Source: JBBROS01 sp043748985 | GTDB lineage: Bacteria; Pseudomonadota; Alphaproteobacteria; Acetobacterales; Acetobacteraceae | Direction: 5' to 3' | NCBI GenBank assembly: GCA_043748985.1 | Contig: JAYVEG010000155.1 | Span: 1 to 12,832, forward strand | DNA: 12,832 bases | Shown: positions 6,823 through 12,832 of the stretch, piece by piece | Layout: each line of letters opens with the position of its first letter | Numbering within the stretch: position 1 is the stretch's first letter | Notes under the pieces: model-generated | The model's database searches: none | The model's input: the letters and a program-made list of their open reading frames with translations, nothing else | Told to the model about the DNA's origin: nothing | Program-made: the position numbers and the translations under genes

Positions 6823-6848
6823 CCCTCGGAAAGAGGGTTGGGTGAGGG
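6823..6848. repeat. Hairpin plus GGGTGAGGG tail in the convergent gap
   Basis: CCCTC-GGAAA-GAGGG (6823-6837) is followed by TTGGGTGAGGG. The same arrangement, a CCTC-type hairpin then GGGGTGAAGG, occurs at 10337-10368. GGTTGGG (6836-6842) can also pair with CCCAACC (6865-6871), and TGAGGG (6843-6848) with CCCTCA (6877-6882). The 66-nt gap between two convergent stops therefore holds several alternative stems and could end transcription from both sides. Confidence 0.5.
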
Positions 6849-6879
6849 ACCCGGACCCACAGCGCCCAACCTCCCGCCC

Positions 6880-7596
6880 TCACATCCCCAAATAAGCCCG
6901 CCGCACATCCGCATTACTTGCAATATCCGCTGCCGGCCCGCTCATCACGACGCGCCCGGTCTGCAGCACATAGGCCCGGTCCGCCAACTCCAGCGCCTCC
7001 GCCAGACGTTGCTCCACCAGCAGCACCGTCGTGCCGAGGTCCCGGATCCGCCCCACCGCCGCCAGGATGTCGTCCACCAGCTTCGGCGCGATTCCCTGGC
7101 TTGGCTCATCCAGCATCAACAGTCGCGGCTGCGTCATCAGCGCCCGGCCGATCGCCAGCATCTGCTGCTCGCCACCCGACAGCGTCTCCGCCCGCTGCGG
7201 CAGCCGCTCCCGCAGCCGCGGAAACAGGCTGAACACCAGCTCCAACGGTTCGAACCGCTTCGGGTCCCCCCGCCGGGCATAGGCCCCCAGCCGCAAATTA
7301 TCCTCGACACTCAGCCGCGGGAACAGCCGCCGCCCCTCCGGCACCAGCCCGACCCCCGCCCGTGTGATCAGATGCGGCGCCATCCGCGTCAGCGGAACCC
7401 CGTCGAACCGGATCTCCCCCTGCGTAGCAACCAGCCCCGCAATGGCCCGCAGCAGCGTGCTCTTCCCCGCCCCGTTCGCCCCGACCACCGCAACCACTTC
7501 GCCCCGCCGCACCTCCAGGTCCACCCCGGTCAACGCCGCCAGCCCCCGATAGCTCGCCGAGACGCCCGAAAGCGACAGCAGCACCTCACGCGACAT
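6880..7596 (-). CDS. livF: HAAT-family ABC transporter ATPase LivF
   Basis: The 238-residue protein is the usual length for LivF. It contains Walker A GANGAGKS (39-46), Q-loop region VPEGRRLFPRLSV (85-97), the canonical signature LSGGEQQM (139-146), Walker B LLMLDEPSQGI (159-169) and LLVEQRL, with Gln in place of the switch His, as in other LivF proteins. It would pair with LivG as the cytoplasmic motor of a branched-chain-amino-acid/amide-type importer. Its ATG overlaps the livG end by 11 nt and is preceded by GGGAG with 6 nt spacing, so it is translated in the same operon. It is the last gene; transcription reads toward the convergent formyltransferase gene. Confidence 0.93.
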   Translation of the reverse strand: MSREVLLSLSGVSASYRGLAALTGVDLEVRRGEVVAVVGANGAGKSTLLRAIAGLVATQGEIRFDGVPLTRMAPHLITRAGVGLVPEGRRLFPRLSVEDNLRLGAYARRGDPKRFEPLELVFSLFPRLRERLPQRAETLSGGEQQMLAIGRALMTQPRLLMLDEPSQGIAPKLVDDILAAVGRIRDLGTTVLLVEQRLAEALELADRAYVLQTGRVVMSGPAADIASNADVRRAYLGM

Positions 7597-8311
7597 ACCG
7601 GTCTCCCAAATAGGCCCGAATGACCTCGGGATGCCGCACCACCTCGGCCGGAGACCCCTGCATCAGTACGCGCCCCAGGTTCAGCACCACCGCCCGATCC
7701 ACCAGCGGCAGCACGATCTCCATCACATGCTCCACCATCAGGATGGTGACCCCCTGGTCCCGCACCGCGCGCACCAGCGCCACCCCCGCCGCCGCCTCGG
7801 TGGGCGTAAGGCCCGTCAGCATCTCGTCCAGCAGCAGCACCCGCGGCCGCGTCGCCAGCGCCCGCGCGATCTCCAGCCGCCGCTTCTCGGGCGGCGTCAG
7901 TTGGTGCGCCGGCGCATCCACCCGGCCCTCCAGCCCGCAGAACGCCAGCACCTCCTCGGCAATGCGCATCGCCGCGCGCGACCCGCCGGGCCGCGCGAAC
8001 GCCCCCACCATGACGTTCTCCAGCACCGTCATACTGTCGAAGCTCCGCACCACCTGGAACGTCCGCGCAATGCCCGCCCGAGCGCATGCCACCGGTCCCA
8101 TCCCGCTCGTCCGCTTTCCCTCCAGCCGCACCTCCCCCTTATCCGGCGAAACCTCCCCCCCGATCGAGTTGAACAGGCTCGTCTTCCCGGCCCCATTCGG
8201 CCCGATCAACCCAAGGATCTCCCCCTTCGCCACGCTGAACGACACATCGACATTGGCCGCCACACCGCCAAATGTTTTGGTAACCCCATCAACCTCAAGA
8301 AAAGCCGTCAT
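7586..8311 (-). CDS. livG: HAAT-family ABC transporter ATPase LivG
   Basis: The 241-residue protein has Walker A GPNGAGKT (37-44), Walker B VLLLDE (158-163) and switch His in MVEHVME (His195). The C-terminal RHPEVIRAYLG is typical of LivG/LivF-type ATPases. The signature segment is QLTPPEKRRLEIARAL (137-152) in place of the usual LSGGQQ, and the D-loop reads EMLTGLTP rather than EPAAGL. It would form the asymmetric ATPase pair with LivF, whose signature is intact. The start ATG (8309-8311) has only a weak upstream Shine-Dalgarno (CAGG, ~8 nt away). It is separated from livM by a 168-nt gap filled with a repeat element, unlike the tight spacing elsewhere in the operon. Confidence 0.92.
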   Translation of the reverse strand: MTAFLEVDGVTKTFGGVAANVDVSFSVAKGEILGLIGPNGAGKTSLFNSIGGEVSPDKGEVRLEGKRTSGMGPVACARAGIARTFQVVRSFDSMTVLENVMVGAFARPGGSRAAMRIAEEVLAFCGLEGRVDAPAHQLTPPEKRRLEIARALATRPRVLLLDEMLTGLTPTEAAAGVALVRAVRDQGVTILMVEHVMEIVLPLVDRAVVLNLGRVLMQGSPAEVVRHPEVIRAYLGDRYVA

Positions 8312-8344
8312 TGAAAGGCCTGGCTCAGCGCCGCAGGCATAACA

Positions 8345-8473
8345 AAATTCACCACAGAGAAAGGGGACTTAGAGGAGAAAAACACAGCATCGACGCCCGC
8401 GATCACTCGCAGGATTATGGAGTCAAAAAATACCAACCATGCTTGGGTTCTCCTCTTTCTCGGTGATGAATTT
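8345..8473. repeat. Inverted-repeat-bounded element between livM and livG
   Basis: The ends are AAATTCACCACAGAGAAAG (8345-8363) and, as the reverse complement of 8455-8473, AAATTCATCACCGAGAAAG; 17 of 19 positions match. AGGAGAA follows inside both arms (8372-8378 and the reverse complement of 8448-8454). The ~90-nt core is clearly richer in A+T than the genes around it and contains GCGA-TCAC-TCGC (8399-8410). No transposase is encoded, so it would be a non-autonomous repeat or a structured RNA element. A degenerate relative lies at 3622-3658. Confidence 0.7.
8425..8448 (-). terminator. Weak terminator-like stem and U-run inside the livM-livG element
   Basis: In the operon's transcript ACC(C)AA can pair with TTGGT (bases 8432-8447, one bulge), and the RNA then reads AUUUUUU (8425-8431). 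The stem is short, so strong termination is doubtful, but partial termination before livG is possible. Confidence 0.3.
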
Positions 8474-8479
8474 ACTTCC

Positions 8480-9451
8480 TTATGCGGATGCACGGCGCAC
8501 CCCGAACAAACTAACGATCCCAGCCGGCCGCGCCAAAGCCACCACGACAATAAGCCCCCCATAGATCATCAGATCCACCCCCTGCCCACTGCCGCCCAAA
8601 TACGACCGCGTCAGCTCCGAAAGCGGGATCAGCAGCGCCGCCCCCAGCAGCGGCCCCCAAAGCGTCCCCACCCCCCCCAGTACCGCCGGCAGCGCGATCA
8701 GGATACTCAAATGCCCGGCCAATATGCTGTCCGGGTCGATATACCCCACATACTGCGCATAGATCGCACCCCCCATCCCCGTCAGCGCCCCGCTGATCGC
8801 AGCCGCCGCCATCTTCGACGGAAACACCCGCACCGCCAGGGACCGCGCCGCCACGACGTCGTCCCGAACCGCCCGCCACGAGAACCCCCACCGACTTCCC
8901 TCGATGAACCACGCCACCACCCAGGTCAGCGTCAGGAACGCCAGCACCACGTAATGGAACGGCAGCTTGGTCGTCCGGAACTGCAGATCAATGAAGCTCT
9001 CGCCCTTGAACGGCACATAAAGCCCGGTGGCCGCCCCCACGAAATCCCAATTCAGGAACAGCAGATACCCGACCTCGCCCACCACCACCGTAGCAATGGC
9101 ATAGTAATGCCCGCTCAGCCGAAAGCACGGCCATCCCACCAGCAGCGCACACAGCCCCGCCACCGCCCCGCCGACAAACATCCCGAACGTCGGCGGAACG
9201 CCCAACGACAAGAACAACATCGTCGAGACGTAGGCCCCGATCCCCATATACAGCGCATGTCCCAACGAGATCTGACCGCAATACCCGCCCAGCACGTTCC
9301 AAGCCTGGCTCAACCCGGCGAACAGCAGCGTGATGATGATCAGGTTCTGCGCATACACGTCCCGCGTCAGCAGCGGCAATACCGCCAGCCCCGCCAGCAC
9401 GAACGCGCCCACCACCAGCTCCCGCCGCCGCCCGCGTTGAATGGAGTTCAT
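8480..9451 (-). CDS. livM: HAAT-family ABC transporter permease LivM
   Basis: This 323-residue, highly hydrophobic protein carries the LivM hallmark GGYCGQISLGHALYMGIGAY (55-74). The cytoplasmic coupling loop GFSWRAVRDDVVAARSLAV (189-207) contacts the ATPase. MGGAIYAQYVGYIDPDS and LGGVGTLWGPLLGAAL near the C-terminus are also typical of the family. It forms the inner-membrane channel with LivH. The ATG at 9449-9451 follows the livH stop by a single base (TGA-G-ATG) and has GGGAGG 7 nt upstream, indicating coupled translation. The ~30-residue front with Arg-rich QRGRRR before the first helix is normal for LivM. Substrate cannot be read from the sequence; linkage to a hydantoinase/oxoprolinase suggests a cyclic amide or amino-acid-like compound. 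Confidence 0.92.
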   Translation of the reverse strand: MNSIQRGRRRELVVGAFVLAGLAVLPLLTRDVYAQNLIIITLLFAGLSQAWNVLGGYCGQISLGHALYMGIGAYVSTMLFLSLGVPPTFGMFVGGAVAGLCALLVGWPCFRLSGHYYAIATVVVGEVGYLLFLNWDFVGAATGLYVPFKGESFIDLQFRTTKLPFHYVVLAFLTLTWVVAWFIEGSRWGFSWRAVRDDVVAARSLAVRVFPSKMAAAAISGALTGMGGAIYAQYVGYIDPDSILAGHLSILIALPAVLGGVGTLWGPLLGAALLIPLSELTRSYLGGSGQGVDLMIYGGLIVVVALARPAGIVSLFGVRRASA

Positions 9452-9452
9452 C

Positions 9453-10325
9453 TCAAAGCCTCCCGAACAGGCCGCGCGGCCGAACCATCAGCACCGCCAT
9501 GTAAACCGCGAACATGCCCACCTGCTTCAGGCTCGGCTCCAGCACCAGCGCCGTGATCGCCTCCACCTCGCCGATGACGATCCCCGCCACCAGCGCCCCC
9601 AGGATGGATCCGAACCCCCCCAGCGCCACGGTCACATAGGCGATCAGCGCGAAGTTGGCCCCGACTGTCGGCGATACATAATAGAACGCGATCAGCATCA
9701 CCCCCGCGACCCCTACGGTCGCCACCCCCAGCCCCCACCCCAGCGCGAAGATCCGGTCCCGATCGATCCCGATCAACGCCACCGCATCCCGGTCCTCCCG
9801 CGTCGCCTCCAGCGCCCGCCCGAACTCCGTCCGCCCCACCAGCAGCAGCCCGGCGAACGCCACCAGGCACACGACGCTCGCCGCCAGCTGCGGCATCGGC
9901 ACATAGATGCCCCCCAGATTCGCCGTCTTCCCGCTGAACCACGTGCCCGAGATGCTCTTGAAATCACCCCCGAACACAAACTGCGCCGCACCCCGGATGA
10001 AGATCGCCAGCCCGAACGTAGCAAAGATCTGTACCATTCCCCGGTTGAACCGAACCCCCAGCGCCCGCGCGATGATCCCCCGGTAAACCCCCCATCCCAA
10101 CGCGAACATCACCGCGCAAACGATCGGCAGCTGCAGCAACGGATCGAGCCCCGTCATCCCGAACACCACCACCGCCGCATACATCGCCAGCATCAGCATC
10201 TCGCCATGCGCGAAGTTCACGACATCCATCAGCCCGAAAATCAGGCTCAGCCCCGCCGCCACCAGCGCATAGATCAGCCCCATCAGCAGCCCGCTGACCA
10301 ACGCCTGGATGATCTGCTCAGTCAT
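9453..10325 (-). CDS. livH: HAAT-family ABC transporter permease LivH
   Basis: The 290-residue membrane protein opens with TEQIIQALVSGLLMGLIYAL and the LivH hallmark IFGLMDVVNFAHGEMLMLAM (29-48). The coupling loop FGRALEATREDRDAVALIGI (168-187) precedes VGVAGVMLI, and the C-terminal end reads VLMVRPRGLFG, all as in the family. It pairs with LivM in the inner membrane. The ATG at 10323-10325 is preceded by GGGAG (10334-10338) with 8 nt spacing. The first two bases of that site are also the last two of a perfect 8-bp hairpin stem, so access by ribosomes may depend on folding or on translation of the upstream gene. Confidence 0.93.
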   Translation of the reverse strand: MTEQIIQALVSGLLMGLIYALVAAGLSLIFGLMDVVNFAHGEMLMLAMYAAVVVFGMTGLDPLLQLPIVCAVMFALGWGVYRGIIARALGVRFNRGMVQIFATFGLAIFIRGAAQFVFGGDFKSISGTWFSGKTANLGGIYVPMPQLAASVVCLVAFAGLLLVGRTEFGRALEATREDRDAVALIGIDRDRIFALGWGLGVATVGVAGVMLIAFYYVSPTVGANFALIAYVTVALGGFGSILGALVAGIVIGEVEAITALVLEPSLKQVGMFAVYMAVLMVRPRGLFGRL

Positions 10326-10333
10326 GCTTGTTG

Positions 10334-10338
10334 CTCCC
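10334..10338 (-). promoter_or_regulatory. livH ribosome binding site abutting a hairpin
   Basis: On the minus strand GGGAG lies 8 nt before the livH ATG. Its first two G residues (10338, 10337) are paired in the adjacent stem. Confidence 0.6.
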
Positions 10339-10375
10339 TCTCCCGTTGGGAGAGGCCCGGGGTGAAGGTCTCACC
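10337..10375. repeat. Intergenic hairpin pair between hyuB and livH
   Basis: CCTCTCCC (10337-10344) and GGGAGAGG (10348-10355) form a perfect 8-bp stem with a 3-nt loop. Next comes GGTGA-AGGTC-TCACC (10361-10375), a second perfect 5-bp stem. The tail GGGGTGAAGG resembles the tail of the 6823-6848 element. The unit looks like a REP-type dispersed hairpin placed inside an operon. Confidence 0.6.
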
Positions 10376-10387
10376 ACGCGACGAAAC

Positions 10388-12832
10388 TCAACCATGCCCA
10401 TACCCCCCGCCGCCCGGCGTCTCGATCACGAACACGTCCCCCGGCGCGATCTCCGCCCGATCCCGCCCGCCCATCACATGCACGCTGCCATCCACCCGCT
10501 CGACATACTGCCGTCCCGGTGCTCCATCCGCCCCACCTCGCAGCCCGAACGGCGCCACCTCCCGCCGGCTCGCCACAACCACCATCGTCATGGGCTCATG
10601 GAATCGGATGCGCCGCACAGCCCCGTCGCCCCCCCGATGCGCCCCCGAACCACCCGACCCCCGCCGGATCGAGAATTCCTCCAGCCGCACCGGATACCTT
10701 AGCTCGAACACCTCAGGGTCCGTCATGCGGGTATTGGTCATGTGCGTCTGGATCGCACTCGCGCCGTCATTCCCCGGCCCGGCCCCCATGCCCCCACAGA
10801 TCGTCTCGTAATACTGTCGCGTGGCATCCCCGAACACGACGTTGTTCATCGTAGCCTGGCTGCACGCCAGCCGCCCCAACGCCCCGAATAGCGCATTGCA
10901 CGTCGCCTGGCTGACCTCGGTATTCCCCGCCACCACAGCTGCACCCGGGGCCGGGCTCAGGAAGGTCCCATCCGGAATCACGATCCGAATGGGCTTCAGG
11001 CAACCATCGTTGAGCGGGATGTCCTCCCCCACCAGGCAACGGAACACATACAGCACCACCGCCCGCGTCACCGCCGGCGGCGCGTTGAAATTCCCCGACG
11101 ATTGCGGCCCGGTGCCGGTGAAATCCACCGTCGCCGTGCGGCTCGCGCGATCCACCGTCACCGTGACGCGCAGCAGCGCCCCGTCATCCATCGTATAGTC
11201 GAACGCCCCGTCCCCGATCCGCTCGAGAGCCCTGCGAACCCCCTCCTCCGCATTGTCCATCACGTGGCCCATGTACGCCTGCACCGTCGCCCACCCATGC
11301 CGATGCACGACCCGCACCAGCTCCTGCACGCCCCGCTGATTCGCCGCGACCTGCGCCTTGATGTCGGCCACGTTCACATCAGGGCTCCGCGCCGGATACC
11401 GCGCGCCCCCCAGCAACGCACGGAACCCGTCCTCCTGGAACACCCCGCCATCCACCAGCAGGAAGTCGTCGATCACGACACCCTCATCCTCCAGCGTCCG
11501 GCTGTTCGGCGGCGTGCTGCCCGGCGTCAGCCCCCCGATATCCGCGTGATGCCCCCGGCTGCCCACGAAGAACTGGATGCGACCGTCCTCCCCGAACACC
11601 GGTGTGATGACAGTCACATCCGGCAGATGCGTCCCCCCGTTGAACGGGTTGTTCAGCGCCACCACGTCGCCCGGCCGCAGCGTCGCCCCGCGCGACCGGA
11701 TCACCGTCCGAACGCTCTCCCCCATCGCCCCCAGATGCACCGGCACATGCGGCGCATTGGCCACCAGCCCGCCCCCCGCGTCGAAGATCGCGCAGGAAAA
11801 ATCCAGCCGCTCCTTGATGTTGACGCTCAGCGACGTGTTCTGCAGCACCGCGCCCATCTGCTCGGCCACGTTCATGAATAGGTTGTTGAACAGCTCCAGC
11901 AGCACCGGGTCCGGCCGGCCGGTCGCAGCCGTCACCTGGTTCGGCCGCGGCGCCGTCCGACGCAGGATCATGTGGTCCTGCGCCGTCACCTCCGCCGTCC
12001 ACCCCGGCTCCACGACGGTCGTGGCATTCGCCTCCCGCACCAGCGCCGGTCCCAGCAGCCGGTCGCCGGCCCGCAGCGCAAGCCGGTCGAACACCGGCGT
12101 CGCATGCTCGCCCCCCCCGCTCCACATCGGCACGGTATCAACCGCCAGGGGCCCACCCCCCTCGCGCACCGGCAGCGTCGGCTCGATCACCGCCTCTCCA
12201 GCCGCGATCGCCTCCACCGCAACCAGCTCCGCCACCACACCCCGCTCGGGAGTCGCAAACCCGAACCGGGCCCGATGCGCCGCAGTGAACGCCGCCAGCG
12301 TCAAGACATGATCGGCCAAATCCACCGGCAAAGAAGCCTCGGTATCGGCATAGCGCAGATGCACCTGCCGCTTGATCTCGCTCGCCGCCGCCCCCTGCGC
12401 CGCCAACCCCGCGCGCGCCCGAGCCTCCACTGCGTCCGCCACAGACATCAACGTCCCCATCCCCGCCGCGCTGAACGGCGCCTCCACCGCCTGCTCGCTG
12501 GCAAAGATCTGGTCCGCCAGCCCCATCCCGTAGGCGCTCAGCACCCCGGCATACGGATGGATGAACACCGTCTCCATCCCCAGCTCGTCCGCCACCAGGC
12601 AGGCATGCTGCCCCCCCGCACCCCCAAAGCACTGCAGCGCAAACCGCCCGGCATCATGCCCCTTCTGCACGCTCACCTGCTTGATCGCATTGGCCATGTT
12701 CGCAACCGCCACCCGCAGGAACCCCTCCGCCGCTGCCCGCGGGTCCGCAACCCCCATCCGTCCCGCCAGCGCGGCGAACTGCACGCGCACCACATCGGCA
12801 TCCAGCGCCTCGTCGCCGCCCGGCCCGAAAAT
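10388..12832 (-). CDS. Fused HyuA-HyuB hydantoinase/5-oxoprolinase (5' partial)
   Basis: The frame is open through 12832, so the N-terminus is outside the window; 814 residues are visible. The first ~306 residues are the C-terminal part of HyuA: FGGAGGQHACLVADELGM, IHPYAGVLSAYGMGLAD and a swivelling beta-domain ending near GPALVREANATTVVEPGW. From ~11914 down the chain continues without a break into a complete HyuB: PVLLELFNNLFMNVAEQMG, LQNTSLSVNIKERLDFSCAI, SRGHHADIGGLTPGSTPP, GNTEVSQATCNALFGALG and the family terminus GDVFVIETPGGGGYG. The family uses ATP to open or activate lactam/hydantoin rings (5-oxoproline, N-methylhydantoin) or to carboxylate ketones; the exact substrate is unknown. 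A fused chain of this kind should be ~1,200 residues, like eukaryotic 5-oxoprolinase. It is the first visible gene of the operon with livHMGF. Confidence 0.9.
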   Translation of the reverse strand: MFGPGGDEALDADVVRVQFAALAGRMGVADPRAAAEGFLRVAVANMANAIKQVSVQKGHDAGRFALQCFGGAGGQHACLVADELGMETVFIHPYAGVLSAYGMGLADQIFASEQAVEAPFSAAGMGTLMSVADAVEARARAGLAAQGAAASEIKRQVHLRYADTEASLPVDLADHVLTLAAFTAAHRARFGFATPERGVVAELVAVEAIAAGEAVIEPTLPVREGGGPLAVDTVPMWSGGGEHATPVFDRLALRAGDRLLGPALVREANATTVVEPGWTAEVTAQDHMILRRTAPRPNQVTAATGRPDPVLLELFNNLFMNVAEQMGAVLQNTSLSVNIKERLDFSCAIFDAGGGLVANAPHVPVHLGAMGESVRTVIRSRGATLRPGDVVALNNPFNGGTHLPDVTVITPVFGEDGRIQFFVGSRGHHADIGGLTPGSTPPNSRTLEDEGVVIDDFLLVDGGVFQEDGFRALLGGARYPARSPDVNVADIKAQVAANQRGVQELVRVVHRHGWATVQAYMGHVMDNAEEGVRRALERIGDGAFDYTMDDGALLRVTVTVDRASRTATVDFTGTGPQSSGNFNAPPAVTRAVVLYVFRCLVGEDIPLNDGCLKPIRIVIPDGTFLSPAPGAAVVAGNTEVSQATCNALFGALGRLACSQATMNNVVFGDATRQYYETICGGMGAGPGNDGASAIQTHMTNTRMTDPEVFELRYPVRLEEFSIRRGSGGSGAHRGGDGAVRRIRFHEPMTMVVVASRREVAPFGLRGGADGAPGRQYVERVDGSVHVMGGRDRAEIAPGDVFVIETPGGGGYGHG

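Noticed and set aside
8308..8562. 84-codon minus-strand frame covering the livM-livG repeat element
   Set aside because: It overlaps the livM end in another frame and its centre is simply the translated repeat. There is no ribosome binding site or family pattern, so a repeat explains it better than a gene.
8417..9556. Long + strand open frame opposite livM
   Set aside because: It is a Gln/Arg/Pro/His-rich shadow of a well-conserved permease with no motifs of its own.
9441..10811. 456-codon + strand frame opposite livH and the end of hyuB
   Set aside because: It crosses two real genes and the hairpin gap between them, and its composition is that of a shadow frame.
1..12832. Search for CRISPR arrays, tRNAs, transposases, toxin-antitoxin pairs or phage genes
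   Set aside because: No regularly spaced repeats, tRNA-like folds or recognisable proteins of these classes were seen on either strand.

Overview
The window is a very GC-rich stretch of chromosome. The sensory content, codon use and protein style point to an alphaproteobacterium, most likely of the Acetobacteraceae (Roseomonas-like). That placement rests on general protein resemblance only, since no rRNA or marker gene is present. The + strand is strongly richer in C than in G nearly throughout, whichever strand the gene lies on.

Layout, left to right. (1) 1-1008, +: the C-terminal ~335 residues of a HisC-type PLP aminotransferase that enters from outside the window. (2) 1005-5840: a patchwork of two intact genes among broken ones. 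The intact genes are an ArsB/SLC13-type efflux permease (1387-2655, -) and a large tandem GT2 glycosyltransferase (3664-5283, -). Around them lie relics: a YdcZ/DUF606 transporter with two frameshifts; a C-terminal Ig-like fragment whose stop overlaps the arsB start; a two-helix membrane-protein tail with a frameshift; a methyltransferase fragment; and a GT4 glycosyltransferase with a truncated front and an internal deletion. The glycosyltransferase and methyltransferase pieces suggest the remains of a surface-polysaccharide locus. (3) 5896-6813, +: an intact formyltransferase-fold protein resembling the 10-formyl-tetrahydrofolate hydrolase domain. (4) 6880-12832, -: one operon, transcribed leftward, in the order fused hydantoinase/5-oxoprolinase (HyuA-HyuB, N-terminus outside the window), livH, livM, livG, livF. 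This is a branched-chain-amino-acid-type (HAAT) ABC importer coupled to an ATP-dependent amide/lactam-ring hydrolase. It is presumably for uptake and opening of a cyclic amide such as a hydantoin or 5-oxoproline. The periplasmic binding protein is not in the window.

The most unusual material is non-coding. An AT-richer element with 19-bp imperfect inverted ends (17/19) sits between livM and livG, and a related degenerate copy ends the decayed block at 3622-3658. A second repeat type, a hairpin followed by a GGGTGAGG-like tail, occurs in the convergent gap after the formyltransferase and in the hyu-livH gap, where its stem runs into the livH ribosome binding site. No tRNA, rRNA, CRISPR array, transposase or phage gene was seen. 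I found no convincing new multi-gene system; the repeat elements and the gene decay are the parts most worth following up.
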